A stretch of 64,000 nt of DNA from Bacteroidota bacterium (lineage in GTDB: Bacteria; Bacteroidota; Bacteroidia; Bacteroidales; VadinHA17): NCBI GenBank assembly GCA_022561875.1, contig JADFQJ010000013.1:1-64000 (forward strand). The letters run 5' to 3'. The notes under the pieces were generated by a model. The model had not been told where the DNA came from. It saw nothing but the letters and a program-made list of their open reading frames with translations, and ran no database searches. The translations under genes and the position numbers were made by a program. Positions 19,289 to 28,440 of the stretch are shown here, piece by piece; positions within the stretch are counted from its first letter, which is position 1; every line of letters starts with the position of its first letter.

Positions 19289-19331
19289 TTCTCAGCAATA
19301 CTGTTTCACTGCATCATTGCAAAACCGTATA

Positions 19332-20024
19332 TCAAGCAATTGCCAGGGTAGCCACACTAACTTTCGTATTATTTTCCTTTAACAATGTTGTTGCACAGGA
19401 TTCAAGAGTGGACCCGGTTGTAATTACATCATCTACAAGAAGGATGTGTTTCCCTGTGATTTTATCTGCAGATCTTACCCTGAAAATGTTCTCTACATTT
19501 TTCCATCGTTTATACCGTGATTTCCGGGTTTGTGTTTCGGTTTCTACAGCTCTGTACAATATATTAGTAACTATTGGCTTACCCATACTTTCGGCTATTC
19601 CCGATGCGATAAGCTCACTCTGGTTATATCCTCTTTTCTTCTGCTTTTTCCAATGCAATGGAACAGGAATTATTAAATCCACCTCATTGAAGCGGGATGT
19701 TTCTTTTAGTTCCGCTCCAAATATCCTGCCCATTTCAATCCCTATTTCTTTCATTCCACGGTATTTCAGCTGGTGAATTATTTTCGCGAACCGGGTATCT
19801 TTCTCAAAGAAAAAATATGCTGTTGCAGCAGCTATCTTTGCTCTTCCCCAGAAAACCTGTTCCACAGGATTTTCTTCAATACGATGATAATTCGTTTTTG
19901 GCAAATTATATAAACATTGTGTGCAAACGAGTTCCTCCTGTTGTAACAAATGAGCACCGCAAGCTGCGCATAGTTTTGGATAAAACAAACTAAAAAAATC
20001 CTCTATAATGCGCACCATTTGCAT
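19332..20024 (-). CDS. comF: ComF-family phosphoribosyltransferase-like protein
   Basis: The ATG ending at 20024 gives 230 residues; another in-frame ATG ends at 20018 and the longer open frame to 20180 runs through a broken gene on the other strand, so it was not used. The N-terminal zinc ribbon has Cys pairs in LCAACGAHLL and LVCTQCLYNLP. The C-terminal PRTase motif HILLVDDVITTGSTL lies near the end, with a conserved PVPLHWKKQKKRGYNQSE segment. ComF proteins are tied to DNA uptake or to DNA handling after uptake; the enzyme reaction is not established. The gene is convergent with ubiX and has no competence genes beside it. Confidence 0.9.
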   Translation of the reverse strand: MQMVRIIEDFFSLFYPKLCAACGAHLLQQEELVCTQCLYNLPKTNYHRIEENPVEQVFWGRAKIAAATAYFFFEKDTRFAKIIHQLKYRGMKEIGIEMGRIFGAELKETSRFNEVDLIIPVPLHWKKQKKRGYNQSELIASGIAESMGKPIVTNILYRAVETETQTRKSRYKRWKNVENIFRVRSADKITGKHILLVDDVITTGSTLESCATTLLKENNTKVSVATLAIA

Positions 20025-20077
20025 AATATAAGAAATAAAGCGGTTCAACAAAGATAAATAATTGTAAAACAATTTGC

Positions 20078-20248
20078 ATGGAAAGCAAGCAAAAGACACA
20101 GGCTGCGAGGAAGAACAAGAACTGCCTTTTGTATATGTCCGGCCTGTGGAACTAAAATCCCCATGAATACAGGAAACCATGTAACCGGCATATTTGTCAG
20201 AATTGCAAATATAATTTAAATAAACCCAACATCTACCTGAAAGTATAA
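20078..20248 (+). pseudogene. Frameshifted small zinc-ribbon protein remnant
   Basis: A short plus-strand coding trace can be read only with two frame changes. An ATG at 20078 opens MESKQKTQAARKNKN. A shift gives FCICPACGTKIPMNTGNHVT and a second shift gives HICQNCKYNLNKPNIYLKV before a TAA at 20246. The two CxxC pairs about 20 residues apart form a plausible zinc ribbon of the small CICPxCG type. With no single open frame it is either a dead gene or a region with sequence errors. It lies upstream of and divergent from comF. Confidence 0.4.
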
Positions 20249-20273
20249 GAGTTAGTAATAAATTCTTATGTGC

Positions 20274-23200
20274 TTATTTAAAAAAATGTGTTATTCTTTT
20301 CTGAACAGATATTGTAATCCTGTACATTACAGGAACAATTACAAGGGTAAGGAAAGTTGCAAAAGTTAACCCGAAAATCACAGTCCATGCTATCGGGCCC
20401 CAGAATTTAACCATATCACCACCAAAATAGAGTTGGGGATTAAAGTCACTTAGCATTGTATTAAAGTTTATGTTCATACCTGTTGCCAGCGGTAACAACC
20501 CTAAAATTGTGGTGATAGCAGTAAGCAGTACAGGGCGCAGACGGGTTTTCCCTCCCTGAATCACACATTGAGTAGCTTCGGCAACAGGAAGAAATTCGTT
20601 TTCTTCCATGCCCAGTTCTTTTCTTTTTCTAGCTTTAAGAAGCTCGATATAGTCGATAAGAACAATTGCATTATTAACAACTATCCCTGCCAGGGAAATG
20701 ATCCCGATTCCTGTCATCACAACAATAAAATCCATTTTGAAAGCTGACAGCCCCCCGAAAACCCCGATAGTACTAAAAACCACACTTGCCATGATGATAA
20801 TCGGTCTTATAAGGGAATTAAACTGTGTTACCAGAATAAGTAATATTAATGCCAGTGCAATTAGCATAGCTCTGCCCAAAAAATCCGTAGCTTCCTGTTG
20901 CTCTTCCTGTTCCCCGGTAAATTTATAATTGTATCCTTCAGGCATATCAAAATTATCTAAAAGCAGTTCTAACTGATTATTGATCTTTGTGGCATTGTAG
21001 CCTTCAACCACGTTGGAATACAACGTTATTACCCGGTCCATGTTTTTCCTGTTCACGGCACCGTACGTTGTACTGTATTTAATGTCAGCAACAGCAGAAA
21101 TTGGAATTTGTGTCATTTTTCCATTATCCTTAAAAGATATCTTCTGATTCATTAAAGACGCGACACTGTACCGATACTTGTCCTGAAGCCGGAGTTGGAT
21201 AGGATATTCATCTTCACCTACTTTAAAATCCGAAATTTCTTTACCGAATAATGCAGTTCTGATTGTAACGGCAATTTGCATTGTTGAAACGCCGAATCTT
21301 CTTGCTTTTTCTCTGTTTATTTGAATCAATAGCTGGGGCTTATCCACTTCAATATCTATTTTCAGTCCCTCAATTCCTTCAATATCGGATTGTTCAATGA
21401 ATGCCCGAAGAGAATCCGTCAGATATATTAACTGATCATAATTTCTCCCTGTTATTTCAATATTAACAGCTTTGCCGGTAGGGGGGCCCATGTCGTCTTT
21501 TTCAATGGATATTTGTACTCCGGGATAATACCCAATCAGGTGATTGGATAATTTTTTCATTATATCCGATGTATTTATTCCTACCCTTTCCTGGTAATCC
21601 ACAAAAGTGATTGTAATAAGTCCTTTATTCGGTTCGTCTCCTGTCTGAAAAGCGTTTGAAGATCCGGTCCCAACGGTTGTAAGTATTGATTCCACAATTT
21701 TTCGCCCTTCGCCCAGAAACCTGTCTATATCTTTTTCAACCATTCTCATTACTGAATCGGTTACCATTATATCGGTACCCACAGGAAGTTTAGCAATAAT
21801 ATTGATATAATTCGGATCATTTTCGGGGAAAAAATTAATATCCGGGGTTCTGACCTGAAAAAGAATCAGGGTAAAGAATAATAGTAGAATTGTCCCGGCA
21901 AAGAACTTTATTGGGTTTTTCCCTTTTAAAGCAAAAGTTAACACTTTGATATAAGCGTTCTCAAGTTTTACCAGAAAAATTATCCTGAACCAACGTTGAA
22001 TTTTATTAAAGAACAGATTATTGAATATAATAACCAAAACAATTATGCTCAACAGATTAGCCATAAAAAACATTTTGGCTACATACAATATTATTGCAAT
22101 TCCTGCCAGGATAGCTGCATTGCGGTACGATTTTTTCTTTTGGGTTTTACGATTCCTTTTATGCTGACTAATTATGAATGTGGCTGAGAAAACAGGAATA
22201 ATTACAAGGGCTACAAACAGAGAAGATGTCAAAACAATAATCAGGGTAATAGGCAGACTTTTCATAAATTCACCAATCATTCCTCCCCAGAAAGCCAAAG
22301 GCAAAAATGCAGCCAGAGTGGTTATAGTTGAAACTATAATAGGGACAGCTATTTCTCCAACAGCCTGTCTGGCTGCTTCAAGTGGTTCATACCCCCTGTC
22401 AACAAACCTGTATATGTTTTCAACCACCACGATAGCATTGTCAACCAGCATTCCTAATGCCAGAATCAGTGAAAACAGAACGATCATATTTATCTTGAAA
22501 CCTATCAGACTTAAAATCACAAAAGAAAGGAACATTGACATGGGGATTGCAAGTCCGACAAACATGGCATTTCTAGTCCCCAGAAAATAGAAAAGCACCA
22601 AAACCACAAGAATTATCCCCATTATCATACTGTTTTCCAGATTTTTAAGTTGCATTCTGATCATATCAGACTGATCATTGGTAAAGGAAATGCTCATTGT
22701 AGCAGGAATATTCCCGCTATTACGGGCTTCATTAACCATGTTGAATATTTGATCGGTGGCTGATAACAGGTTCATACCACTCTTTTTCACAACCTGGAGA
22801 GATACGACCGGGTTTTTATCAAGCCGTGCAAAATTGGTGGGTTCTTCATAACCCTCCGTCACTTCGGCAACATCTTTCAGAAACACGATATTGTTGTTTT
22901 CATGTTTAACTATAACATTCCCTATCTGTTCAATATTCTCAAATTCGCCGGTTATACGAACTGACCGGCGGGTGTTCCCTAATTTTATTTCACCCCCCGA
23001 CATAGAGATATTTTCAGATGCTATAGCACTCTCAATATCGTAAAATGTTAATTCCAGCGCTTCCAGCTTATGAATATCGATGCTTATTTTTATCTCTTTT
23101 TCATTGATCCCTTTGATCTCAACCTTTGAAATTTCATCAATTGTCTCAAACCTGTCTTCAAGGTATTCGGCATATTTTTTTAGCTCTTCAAGACTAAAAT

Positions 23201-23678
23201 CGCCTGACAGATTAATATTGATTATAGGAAATTCCGATAAGTCAATATCTGTAACAGCCGGATCGATCAACAAGTCGTTAGGTAATTCACTTTTAGCTTT
23301 ATCCACTGCATCTTTAACATCCAATACGGCATCTTCAATGTTTACATTAGTGTTGAATTCAATAATTATAAGTGAAGCATCCTGAATGGAGTTTGAACTT
23401 AAATCTTTAATGCCATTAATGGTCTCAATTTCCTTTTCGAGTGGTCGTGTTATAAGGTTTTCAATATCCAATGGAGAATTACCGGGATAGGGTGTTTGTA
23501 CCAGGACTGTTGGAATATCAACTTCAGGGAATAATTCCTTTGGCAGATTAACATATGAGAACAGTCCAAAAGTTATTATTACAACAGTCAAAAGGAATAC
23601 AGTATTCCTGTTTTTTAACGCAGCCGTGGTTAATTTAAAATCCCTTATGATACTATCTTTCTTAGGCTTGATGCTCAT
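20274..23678 (-). CDS. RND efflux pump, inner-membrane permease (HAE1/AcrB-like)
   Basis: This 1134-residue permease has the RND layout: one N-terminal helix, a large periplasmic domain (VDIPTVLVQTPYPGNSPLD), six helices with the proton-relay segment LALGMLVDNAIVVVEN (near residue 405), then a second periplasmic domain and helices ending in FATFLTLVIVPVMYRI. Asp in MLVDNAIV fits a proton-driven pump. It exports hydrophobic or amphiphilic compounds with a periplasmic adaptor and TolC-type channel encoded directly upstream. The start is 15 bp from the adaptor stop. A linker between helices 6 and 7 is unusually long and basic (SQHKRNRKTQKKKSYRN). Substrates cannot be predicted. Confidence 0.94.
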   Translation of the reverse strand: MSIKPKKDSIIRDFKLTTAALKNRNTVFLLTVVIITFGLFSYVNLPKELFPEVDIPTVLVQTPYPGNSPLDIENLITRPLEKEIETINGIKDLSSNSIQDASLIIIEFNTNVNIEDAVLDVKDAVDKAKSELPNDLLIDPAVTDIDLSEFPIININLSGDFSLEELKKYAEYLEDRFETIDEISKVEIKGINEKEIKISIDIHKLEALELTFYDIESAIASENISMSGGEIKLGNTRRSVRITGEFENIEQIGNVIVKHENNNIVFLKDVAEVTEGYEEPTNFARLDKNPVVSLQVVKKSGMNLLSATDQIFNMVNEARNSGNIPATMSISFTNDQSDMIRMQLKNLENSMIMGIILVVLVLFYFLGTRNAMFVGLAIPMSMFLSFVILSLIGFKINMIVLFSLILALGMLVDNAIVVVENIYRFVDRGYEPLEAARQAVGEIAVPIIVSTITTLAAFLPLAFWGGMIGEFMKSLPITLIIVLTSSLFVALVIIPVFSATFIISQHKRNRKTQKKKSYRNAAILAGIAIILYVAKMFFMANLLSIIVLVIIFNNLFFNKIQRWFRIIFLVKLENAYIKVLTFALKGKNPIKFFAGTILLLFFTLILFQVRTPDINFFPENDPNYINIIAKLPVGTDIMVTDSVMRMVEKDIDRFLGEGRKIVESILTTVGTGSSNAFQTGDEPNKGLITITFVDYQERVGINTSDIMKKLSNHLIGYYPGVQISIEKDDMGPPTGKAVNIEITGRNYDQLIYLTDSLRAFIEQSDIEGIEGLKIDIEVDKPQLLIQINREKARRFGVSTMQIAVTIRTALFGKEISDFKVGEDEYPIQLRLQDKYRYSVASLMNQKISFKDNGKMTQIPISAVADIKYSTTYGAVNRKNMDRVITLYSNVVEGYNATKINNQLELLLDNFDMPEGYNYKFTGEQEEQQEATDFLGRAMLIALALILLILVTQFNSLIRPIIIMASVVFSTIGVFGGLSAFKMDFIVVMTGIGIISLAGIVVNNAIVLIDYIELLKARKRKELGMEENEFLPVAEATQCVIQGGKTRLRPVLLTAITTILGLLPLATGMNINFNTMLSDFNPQLYFGGDMVKFWGPIAWTVIFGLTFATFLTLVIVPVMYRITISVQKRITHFFK

Positions 23679-23693
23679 TTCGCTATTGGTTTA

Positions 23694-24827
23694 TCAGTCT
23701 GTTTTCTTAACATTAATTTTCACTCCGTCGGATACCTCGGTGTATCCCGCTATGATTACTTTATCGCCATTTTTTACGCCCCCGGTTATCATTGTCTTGT
23801 CTTTATAACTCAGCCCTGTATCAATATATATTTTTTGTGCTATTATGCTTTCCCCGGTATTTACAGCTAAATAAATATACTCCCCCTGCATATCCTTTTT
23901 TATAATATCAGAGGGAACCACCAGGGTAGAATCTTTCGAAAAATCATTAAGCATTACCGTAGCCATAAGATTTGGTTTAAGCTGATTATCCGGGTTATCT
24001 ATTTTCAATTCAATAGTAAAAGTCCTGCTGTTCCGGTTAATTACATTTCCTGTCCGGTAAACCGGAGTCTCCTTTTCAACATCCGGTAACGAAGCGAAAT
24101 GCACGGTAGCCATGTCTCCTTCCTTCACCATTGTCAGGTATTTTTCAGACACATCAGCATAAATTTTCATATTAGAAAGGTTAACCATTTCAAGTATTGG
24201 TTTCCCCGGTGAAGCCATTTCTCCTTCTTTACCTGAAATTCTTTCAATAAATCCGGTGAAGGGAGCCCGTATCCTGGCCATTTCAACTTGTGTTTTCAGA
24301 GTTTTTAACCTGTTTTCAGCCAACTCTTTTGCGTTTTTCGCATCCAGGTATTGCATTTCGGAACCAATATTTTGTTCCCATAATTTTTTTTGTTTTTCAA
24401 ACACTTTCCGGGCAAGTTCAAGGCCGGTTTTTATCTCTTCAATACTGCTCTCGATAACTCTTGTATTTAATGAGACCAGCAGCTTCCCCTTTTCTACTTG
24501 TTCTCCCTCCGACACATATATTTTCTCAATCTGACCATTCACTTCAGGGCTGACTAAAGCGTGTTTTTCGGCTTCAACATTACCACTTACAAGTATGAAA
24601 TGATTGAATTCTTCAAAGTCCAGAGTCTTAACTTTTACAGGAATTGTGTTTTCTGGTTTTGTTTTTGTTGAATCCTGTTTAAGCTCACGTTCAAGCATGG
24701 CAATTTCATTGTTGATCACCATTCGCTTCTCCTTAAGCTTTATAAGCTTGTTTTTTATTGCTTCGGGGTTGTCCGGATTACAACTTGCTATTGCAATGAT
24801 CAATATTAAAGAAAATATTCTTTTCAT
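23694..24827 (-). CDS. RND efflux periplasmic adaptor lipoprotein
   Basis: This 377-residue membrane-fusion protein links the inner-membrane pump to the outer-membrane channel. It has a lipobox (AIASC, Cys16), an early coiled-coil stretch, a biotinyl-lipoyl-like half motif (VSPEVNGQIEKIYVSEGEQV), a helical hairpin, and the matching second half (MARIRAPFTGFIERISGKEG). A beta-barrel and membrane-proximal domain follow (TGNVINRNSRTFTIELKIDN, NLMATVMLND). It is preceded by a 30-unit heptamer array that separates it from the TolC-like gene. Confidence 0.94.
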   Translation of the reverse strand: MKRIFSLILIIAIASCNPDNPEAIKNKLIKLKEKRMVINNEIAMLERELKQDSTKTKPENTIPVKVKTLDFEEFNHFILVSGNVEAEKHALVSPEVNGQIEKIYVSEGEQVEKGKLLVSLNTRVIESSIEEIKTGLELARKVFEKQKKLWEQNIGSEMQYLDAKNAKELAENRLKTLKTQVEMARIRAPFTGFIERISGKEGEMASPGKPILEMVNLSNMKIYADVSEKYLTMVKEGDMATVHFASLPDVEKETPVYRTGNVINRNSRTFTIELKIDNPDNQLKPNLMATVMLNDFSKDSTLVVPSDIIKKDMQGEYIYLAVNTGESIIAQKIYIDTGLSYKDKTMITGGVKNGDKVIIAGYTEVSDGVKINVKKTD

Positions 24828-24874
24828 TATTTTTATTTTTTCCCTTTTTGTAAAAAATTAACAATCGTAATATA

Positions 24875-25084
24875 CATCTTGTATCTTATATCTTGCATCC
24901 TGTATCTTGCATCCTGCATCTTGTATCTTGCATCTTGTATCTTGCATCCTGCATCTTGTATCTTGCATCCTGCATCTTGTATCCTGCATCTTGTATCTTG
25001 CATCTTGTATCTTGTATCTTGTATCTTGCATCCTGCATCTTGTATCTTGCATCTTGTATCTTGTATCTTGTATCTTGTATCTTA
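24875..25084. repeat. Heptanucleotide tandem array, 30 units (YATCYTG)
   Basis: The 210 bases divide exactly into 30 heptamers, mostly TATCTTG, CATCTTG and CATCCTG, with TATCTTA at unit 2 and at the last unit. No unit has an insertion or deletion; variation is confined to positions 1 and 5 and the last base. The array fills the space between the TolC-like gene (stop at 25095) and the adaptor gene (start at 24827), all on the minus strand, so it is transcribed within the efflux operon. All frames of the array stay largely open, which creates spurious reading frames of the form RYKIQDT. It is not a protein gene. Confidence 0.95.
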
Positions 25085-25094
25085 TACCCCTCTC

Positions 25095-26441
25095 CTACAG
25101 CCTGTTTGTTATTTTATCAAGGCGGATTTTTACATTCAATATTTCTACTATAGCTGATGTTATATTTGACTCTGTTTGTAAATATTGGTTATTCGCCTGT
25201 ATTAATTCAAAACTGGAAGCCATACCATTTTTATATTTGATCCTTGTTTTTTCAAGAATTCTTTTTGCCAGTTTTACATTTTCTTTTTCGCTCAAATATT
25301 TTTCAAGTGCAGTATTATAATCAAACTTCACTTGCTGACTTTCCATTTCCAGGGTTTGCCTGATAAGTTTTTTTGTATGTATTGCTTTTTCAAACGCCAG
25401 TTGTTTTTGGCTTATTTTGGATATTTTTGAACCGCTGCTGAAAACCGGTATGTCCAGTGTGAATCCGATCAATTCCGTTTCATACCATTTCTTATCCGAA
25501 TCAAAAAAATTAAACTCTGTCCTCTGGGCATCCCAATTATTCATATACATTATAGAAAGGGTTGGCAGATATTCTGATTTTTGCCTTTTAAGGTCAAGGG
25601 ATGCTAATTCAACCTGGGTTTCCATAATATTGTATTCAATATTTTTATCAATATTGAAATCATTCTCTCCTGGTAATTGGAGATTTATTTTTCCCAAAAT
25701 TCCGTTCAATGAATCTGTAAGTGATACAGGCACTTCCAGGTCAAGGCCCATCTGGAATTTCAGCATATTCTTTGACGCTTTTACCTGTCTTTCCATTGAA
25801 TTAACAGAATTATCAAGTGTTGTAAGGGTAACTTTAAGCTGATCAACATCTGTCTCTTCAACAAAACCCTGCTTAAACATTGCTTTTGTTTCCTTATAAG
25901 TTTTCAGGGTGTTATTATAATTTTGCAAAAGTGTCTTCCTGATCTCTTCTGAAAGCAGAATCAGATAATAATTCCGGGTTACCATTTCTTTTACATCAAT
26001 TTCTGTTTTTTCAAGATTTTGTTCTGACAGTTGTCTGTAAACCTTTGCTGCCATTAATCCTACGATATAGGGTCCGCTGAAAATTTGTTGGGTCGCTGTA
26101 ATGGAAGCCAAAGCATTATGCTGGGTACCAAACTGTACTTCAATCATCTCATCCGGATTCCCTCCAAAAAAATCAGGAATAAGAACTGTTGTAAGACTCA
26201 AATTATCTGTATAATTAATCGTCACATTCACCTGGGGTAATCCAATTGCTGTTGTTTCCCAGATCTTTTTTCTGGCAATTTTCACATCTGCTTCTGCGTT
26301 TTTTATGTTCAAATTATGCTCTATTGCAAAGCTCTGTGCCTCTTCCAGGGAGAAAGTTTTCTTCCCGTCACCTTCTGCAAAGCTGAATAAATTACAGCAA
26401 TGAAACAGAAAAACTATAAGGGTGATTTTTACTATATTCAT
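25095..26441 (-). CDS. TolC-family outer-membrane efflux channel
   Basis: From the ATG ending at 26441 the product is 448 residues with a signal peptide (MNIVKITLIVFLFHCCNLFS). An in-frame ATG nine codons earlier would put charged residues before the signal, so the later one is preferred. Two OEP repeats are visible: SLEEAQSFAIEHNLNIKNAE ... VNVTINYTD near the N-terminus, and coiled-coil hairpin regions such as TYKETKAMFKQGFVEETDVD and KYKNGMASSFELIQANNQYL, both standard for TolC-type trimeric channels. It is the first structural gene of the pump operon after the TetR regulator. Confidence 0.93.
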   Translation of the reverse strand: MNIVKITLIVFLFHCCNLFSFAEGDGKKTFSLEEAQSFAIEHNLNIKNAEADVKIARKKIWETTAIGLPQVNVTINYTDNLSLTTVLIPDFFGGNPDEMIEVQFGTQHNALASITATQQIFSGPYIVGLMAAKVYRQLSEQNLEKTEIDVKEMVTRNYYLILLSEEIRKTLLQNYNNTLKTYKETKAMFKQGFVEETDVDQLKVTLTTLDNSVNSMERQVKASKNMLKFQMGLDLEVPVSLTDSLNGILGKINLQLPGENDFNIDKNIEYNIMETQVELASLDLKRQKSEYLPTLSIMYMNNWDAQRTEFNFFDSDKKWYETELIGFTLDIPVFSSGSKISKISQKQLAFEKAIHTKKLIRQTLEMESQQVKFDYNTALEKYLSEKENVKLAKRILEKTRIKYKNGMASSFELIQANNQYLQTESNITSAIVEILNVKIRLDKITNRL

Positions 26442-26522
26442 ATTTTGAATTTTTTTGTACCTATTCAATGTCTTAAGTTTGGAATGCTAAAATGGCTAAT
26501 CTCATTATACTTTGCATTTTAA

Positions 26523-26557
26523 AGTCTGCAATCTACAGTCTGCAGTCGACAATCTGA
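26523..26557. repeat. Heptamer tandem repeat (RRTCTRC)
   Basis: Five heptamers read AGTCTGC, AATCTAC, AGTCTGC, AGTCGAC and AATCTGA. They lie in the gap between the TetR and TolC-like genes. Confidence 0.7.
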
Positions 26558-26582
26558 AGGCTGGTTTATTTATACTTTTCAG

Positions 26583-26598
26583 TCCCGATTTATCGGGA
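26583..26598. terminator. Stem-loop between tetR-type gene and TolC-like gene
   Basis: TCCCGAT and ATCGGGA flank TT, giving a six- to seven-pair stem. It follows the TetR gene on the minus strand but lacks a clear U-run. Confidence 0.3.
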
Positions 26599-26600
26599 AT

Positions 26601-26671
26601 GTGATTAAGTGATTATGTGTTATAATTATTTGATTGTTATTTATTTTCTTGCCGACTGCCGACTGATTAGT
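26601..26671. repeat. Two short tandem patches of period 8 and 7
   Basis: GTGATTAA and GTGATTAT are adjacent octamers at 26601-26616. GCCGACT occurs twice in tandem at 26651-26664, followed by GATTAGT. Together with 26523-26557 they fill most of this intergenic gap. Confidence 0.6.
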
Positions 26672-26673
26672 CG

Positions 26674-27294
26674 CTATTCTTTTATTTTTAACTTATCAAT
26701 ATTATCCTCAAGGAATCTGATCCCTTTACTATTTGCTATACCTCTGATATGGTAGATAAACAGTTCGGAGAAGAACTTCCTGGAGGTGTAATCCCGGATG
26801 GAGACATACGAGCTTTCATCCACATTTTCAGCCCTGGCCACCTGTATCCTTGCAATGATTTCATTGTCAATTTCCTTCCTGTAAAGTCCTTCTTTTTTCC
26901 CTTTTGCAAGGTTAAAAATTATAGATTTGAACATTCCTTCCCGTTTACTTACCTGTAACCGTTTAAAAATATCAGGATAATACTTCCTTAGATCATAGTG
27001 CATTGAAGGGTTATGTTTCTCAAGCATATAATTAATCTGCCTTTTTACCTCAAACAATTCCTCAATGGCATTTAATTTACTTTTATTCAGTTCTTTAAAT
27101 TCCCCGGTTCTTTTTCGAATTTCAAAGTCAACAACCTTTTTTACCAGGTCGGTTTTGTTTTTTACAAATTGATATAATGTTTTCTTTGAAATCCCTAACT
27201 CCCGGGCTACATCATCCATGGTAATGCTTTTTATCCCGTATTGGTAATACAGCTCCCCGGCTTTTTCTATTATCGTTTTGTTTTCATGAACCAT
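26674..27294 (-). CDS. TetR-family transcriptional regulator
   Basis: This 206-residue regulator has an N-terminal helix-turn-helix typical of TetR (KSITMDDVARELGISKKTLY, residues of about 22-41) and a helical ligand-binding domain ending in LDNIDKLKIKE-like charged residues. It lies upstream of and in the same direction as the TolC, adaptor and RND genes, so it most likely controls that efflux operon, probably as a repressor relieved by a pump substrate. No convincing operator palindrome was found in the gap of 232 bp before the TolC-like gene or upstream of its own start. Confidence 0.9.
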   Translation of the reverse strand: MVHENKTIIEKAGELYYQYGIKSITMDDVARELGISKKTLYQFVKNKTDLVKKVVDFEIRKRTGEFKELNKSKLNAIEELFEVKRQINYMLEKHNPSMHYDLRKYYPDIFKRLQVSKREGMFKSIIFNLAKGKKEGLYRKEIDNEIIARIQVARAENVDESSYVSIRDYTSRKFFSELFIYHIRGIANSKGIRFLEDNIDKLKIKE

Positions 27295-27630
27295 AATGCA
27301 AACGTAAGCAAAAAACTTTAAAAACTAAAATAAAAATAAATGTTTCTTTGGTTTCCAATAAAATTGATGCTGATTTTATTTGAATAGTATTAATCTTTTC
27401 AATTCCCCCTGTGAAATAAATCGAAAATTTATTGCATAGCAATATTTCATTAGTATAAAATCAGGTTAAAATATTTGTGTTTTAATTCGTTGAAAGATGT
27501 ATTCAATCATCCATGGAATTCGCATGTTTTATGCATTTTTTTATTGTGAACGATAATGCATGAGGGGTTCACAGGGGGGATAAAGATATTGCCACCTGAA
27601 CCTGAATTTAAAAAACAAAAGAATTTATAA
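27295..27630. other. Divergent intergenic gap upstream of the TetR gene
   Basis: No gene is seen. Next to the TetR start is one promoter-like box; the rest is AT-rich without repeats I can define. Confidence 0.5.
27299..27306 (-). promoter_or_regulatory. Candidate -7 box almost touching the TetR start codon
   Basis: On the minus strand this reads TACGTTTG, matching TAnnTTTG, and ends four bases before the TetR ATG. If used, the transcript would be leaderless. A -33 box is not evident. Confidence 0.3.
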
Positions 27631-28440
27631 ATGATAAAATACCTGACCAACCTGATAGAAGACATCCAACAAGCGGTAAAAACCCTGCCTGCAAAACCAT
27701 ATCTGGAATTATCTGAGGATGAAGAATGTTTACGAGATGTAATAGAATATGAAAGCATCGAGCCAAAACCTATGCAGGAATGGTTTGGAATTGACAAAGC
27801 CAATTTTCCGCCTGCCGGAAAACTGAGCAATAATGAGTTGAAGCTTATGGTAAAAGAAATCATTAAGTTTTGGAACGCCTATAATTTCGATCCGGTTTTG
27901 CCCAAAAACCTTCCTGCCCGTATCGCATACCAAACACTTGTCAATTACTTTGACAAACCCGTAACCTGGGTTAGTGAAGGAATTATTGGCGTTGAGTTTT
28001 GCGAATACGATCCCGAAAATTGCCCCTTCCCGGCCGAATATTGTATGTGCAAAGATTTTGAAAATGATATTAATTCTGATGCAGATGATTTTGAACCGGA
28101 TTTATGTGCTGATAATTCACACGAAATTGCGATTCTTGATCAGGAACTCCGTGAGATTGCTGAAAATCAATTACCGGGAGCACCTATTGTGAACAAAATA
28201 GAGAAGTATGTAAATCAACTTATCAAAGATTTGAATTTTGTTGCAGAAAAAAGAATAAACCAACCCAATATTCCTGACAATATTGAAATAAGGAGCGCAA
28301 ACAGCCTTATCGACTTAATAAAAAAGCCCTTTAAAACATTGGAAGACCTGACCGGTATCTCTCATGAGACTTTTCCTGAACATATAGACATGGATGGAAT
28401 TCAAATAAGGGAAGTGTTAAAAGCTATGCTCAAATTGTAA
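27631..28440 (+). CDS. Hypothetical acidic cytoplasmic protein
   Basis: This 269-residue protein has no signal peptide or membrane segment and I do not recognise a named family. Two similar segments suggest an internal repeat: residues of about 46-70 (PMQEWFGIDKANFPPAGKLS, then ELKLMVKEIIKFW) and about 240-269 (LEDLTGISHETFPEHIDMDG, then QIREVLKAML). Each pairs an aromatic/hydrophobic start, a Phe-Pro and a helix. Between them lies a Cys- and acid-rich stretch (CEYDPENCPFPAEYCMCKDF) that could hold metal or simply be a loop. It stands alone, divergent from the TetR gene. Function unknown. Confidence 0.75.
   Translation: MIKYLTNLIEDIQQAVKTLPAKPYLELSEDEECLRDVIEYESIEPKPMQEWFGIDKANFPPAGKLSNNELKLMVKEIIKFWNAYNFDPVLPKNLPARIAYQTLVNYFDKPVTWVSEGIIGVEFCEYDPENCPFPAEYCMCKDFENDINSDADDFEPDLCADNSHEIAILDQELREIAENQLPGAPIVNKIEKYVNQLIKDLNFVAEKRINQPNIPDNIEIRSANSLIDLIKKPFKTLEDLTGISHETFPEHIDMDGIQIREVLKAMLKL

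Larger units (their letters stand above)
18979..19331. other. Convergent intergenic gap with dispersed repeat, palindromes and octamer array
   Basis: No gene is seen. In order the gap holds the 47-bp dispersed segment (19024-19070), two abutting 12-bp palindromes (19129-19152) and an octamer-period patch (19217-19288). It lies between convergent ubiX and comF. Confidence 0.6.

Noticed and set aside
20025-20180. Extension of comF to an upstream in-frame ATG at 20180
   Set aside because: The added 52 residues are not ComF-like and overlap a zinc-ribbon trace on the other strand; the start at 20024 or 20018 fits the family length.
24875-25084. CRISPR array
   Set aside because: Units are seven bases, contiguous and without spacers; no cas genes are in the window.
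24858-25320. Long open frames across the heptamer array in several frames, reading RYKIQDT or SCILYLA repeats
   Set aside because: They arise because a 7-bp repeat without stop words is open in all frames; there is no start region or family, and they overlap real efflux genes.
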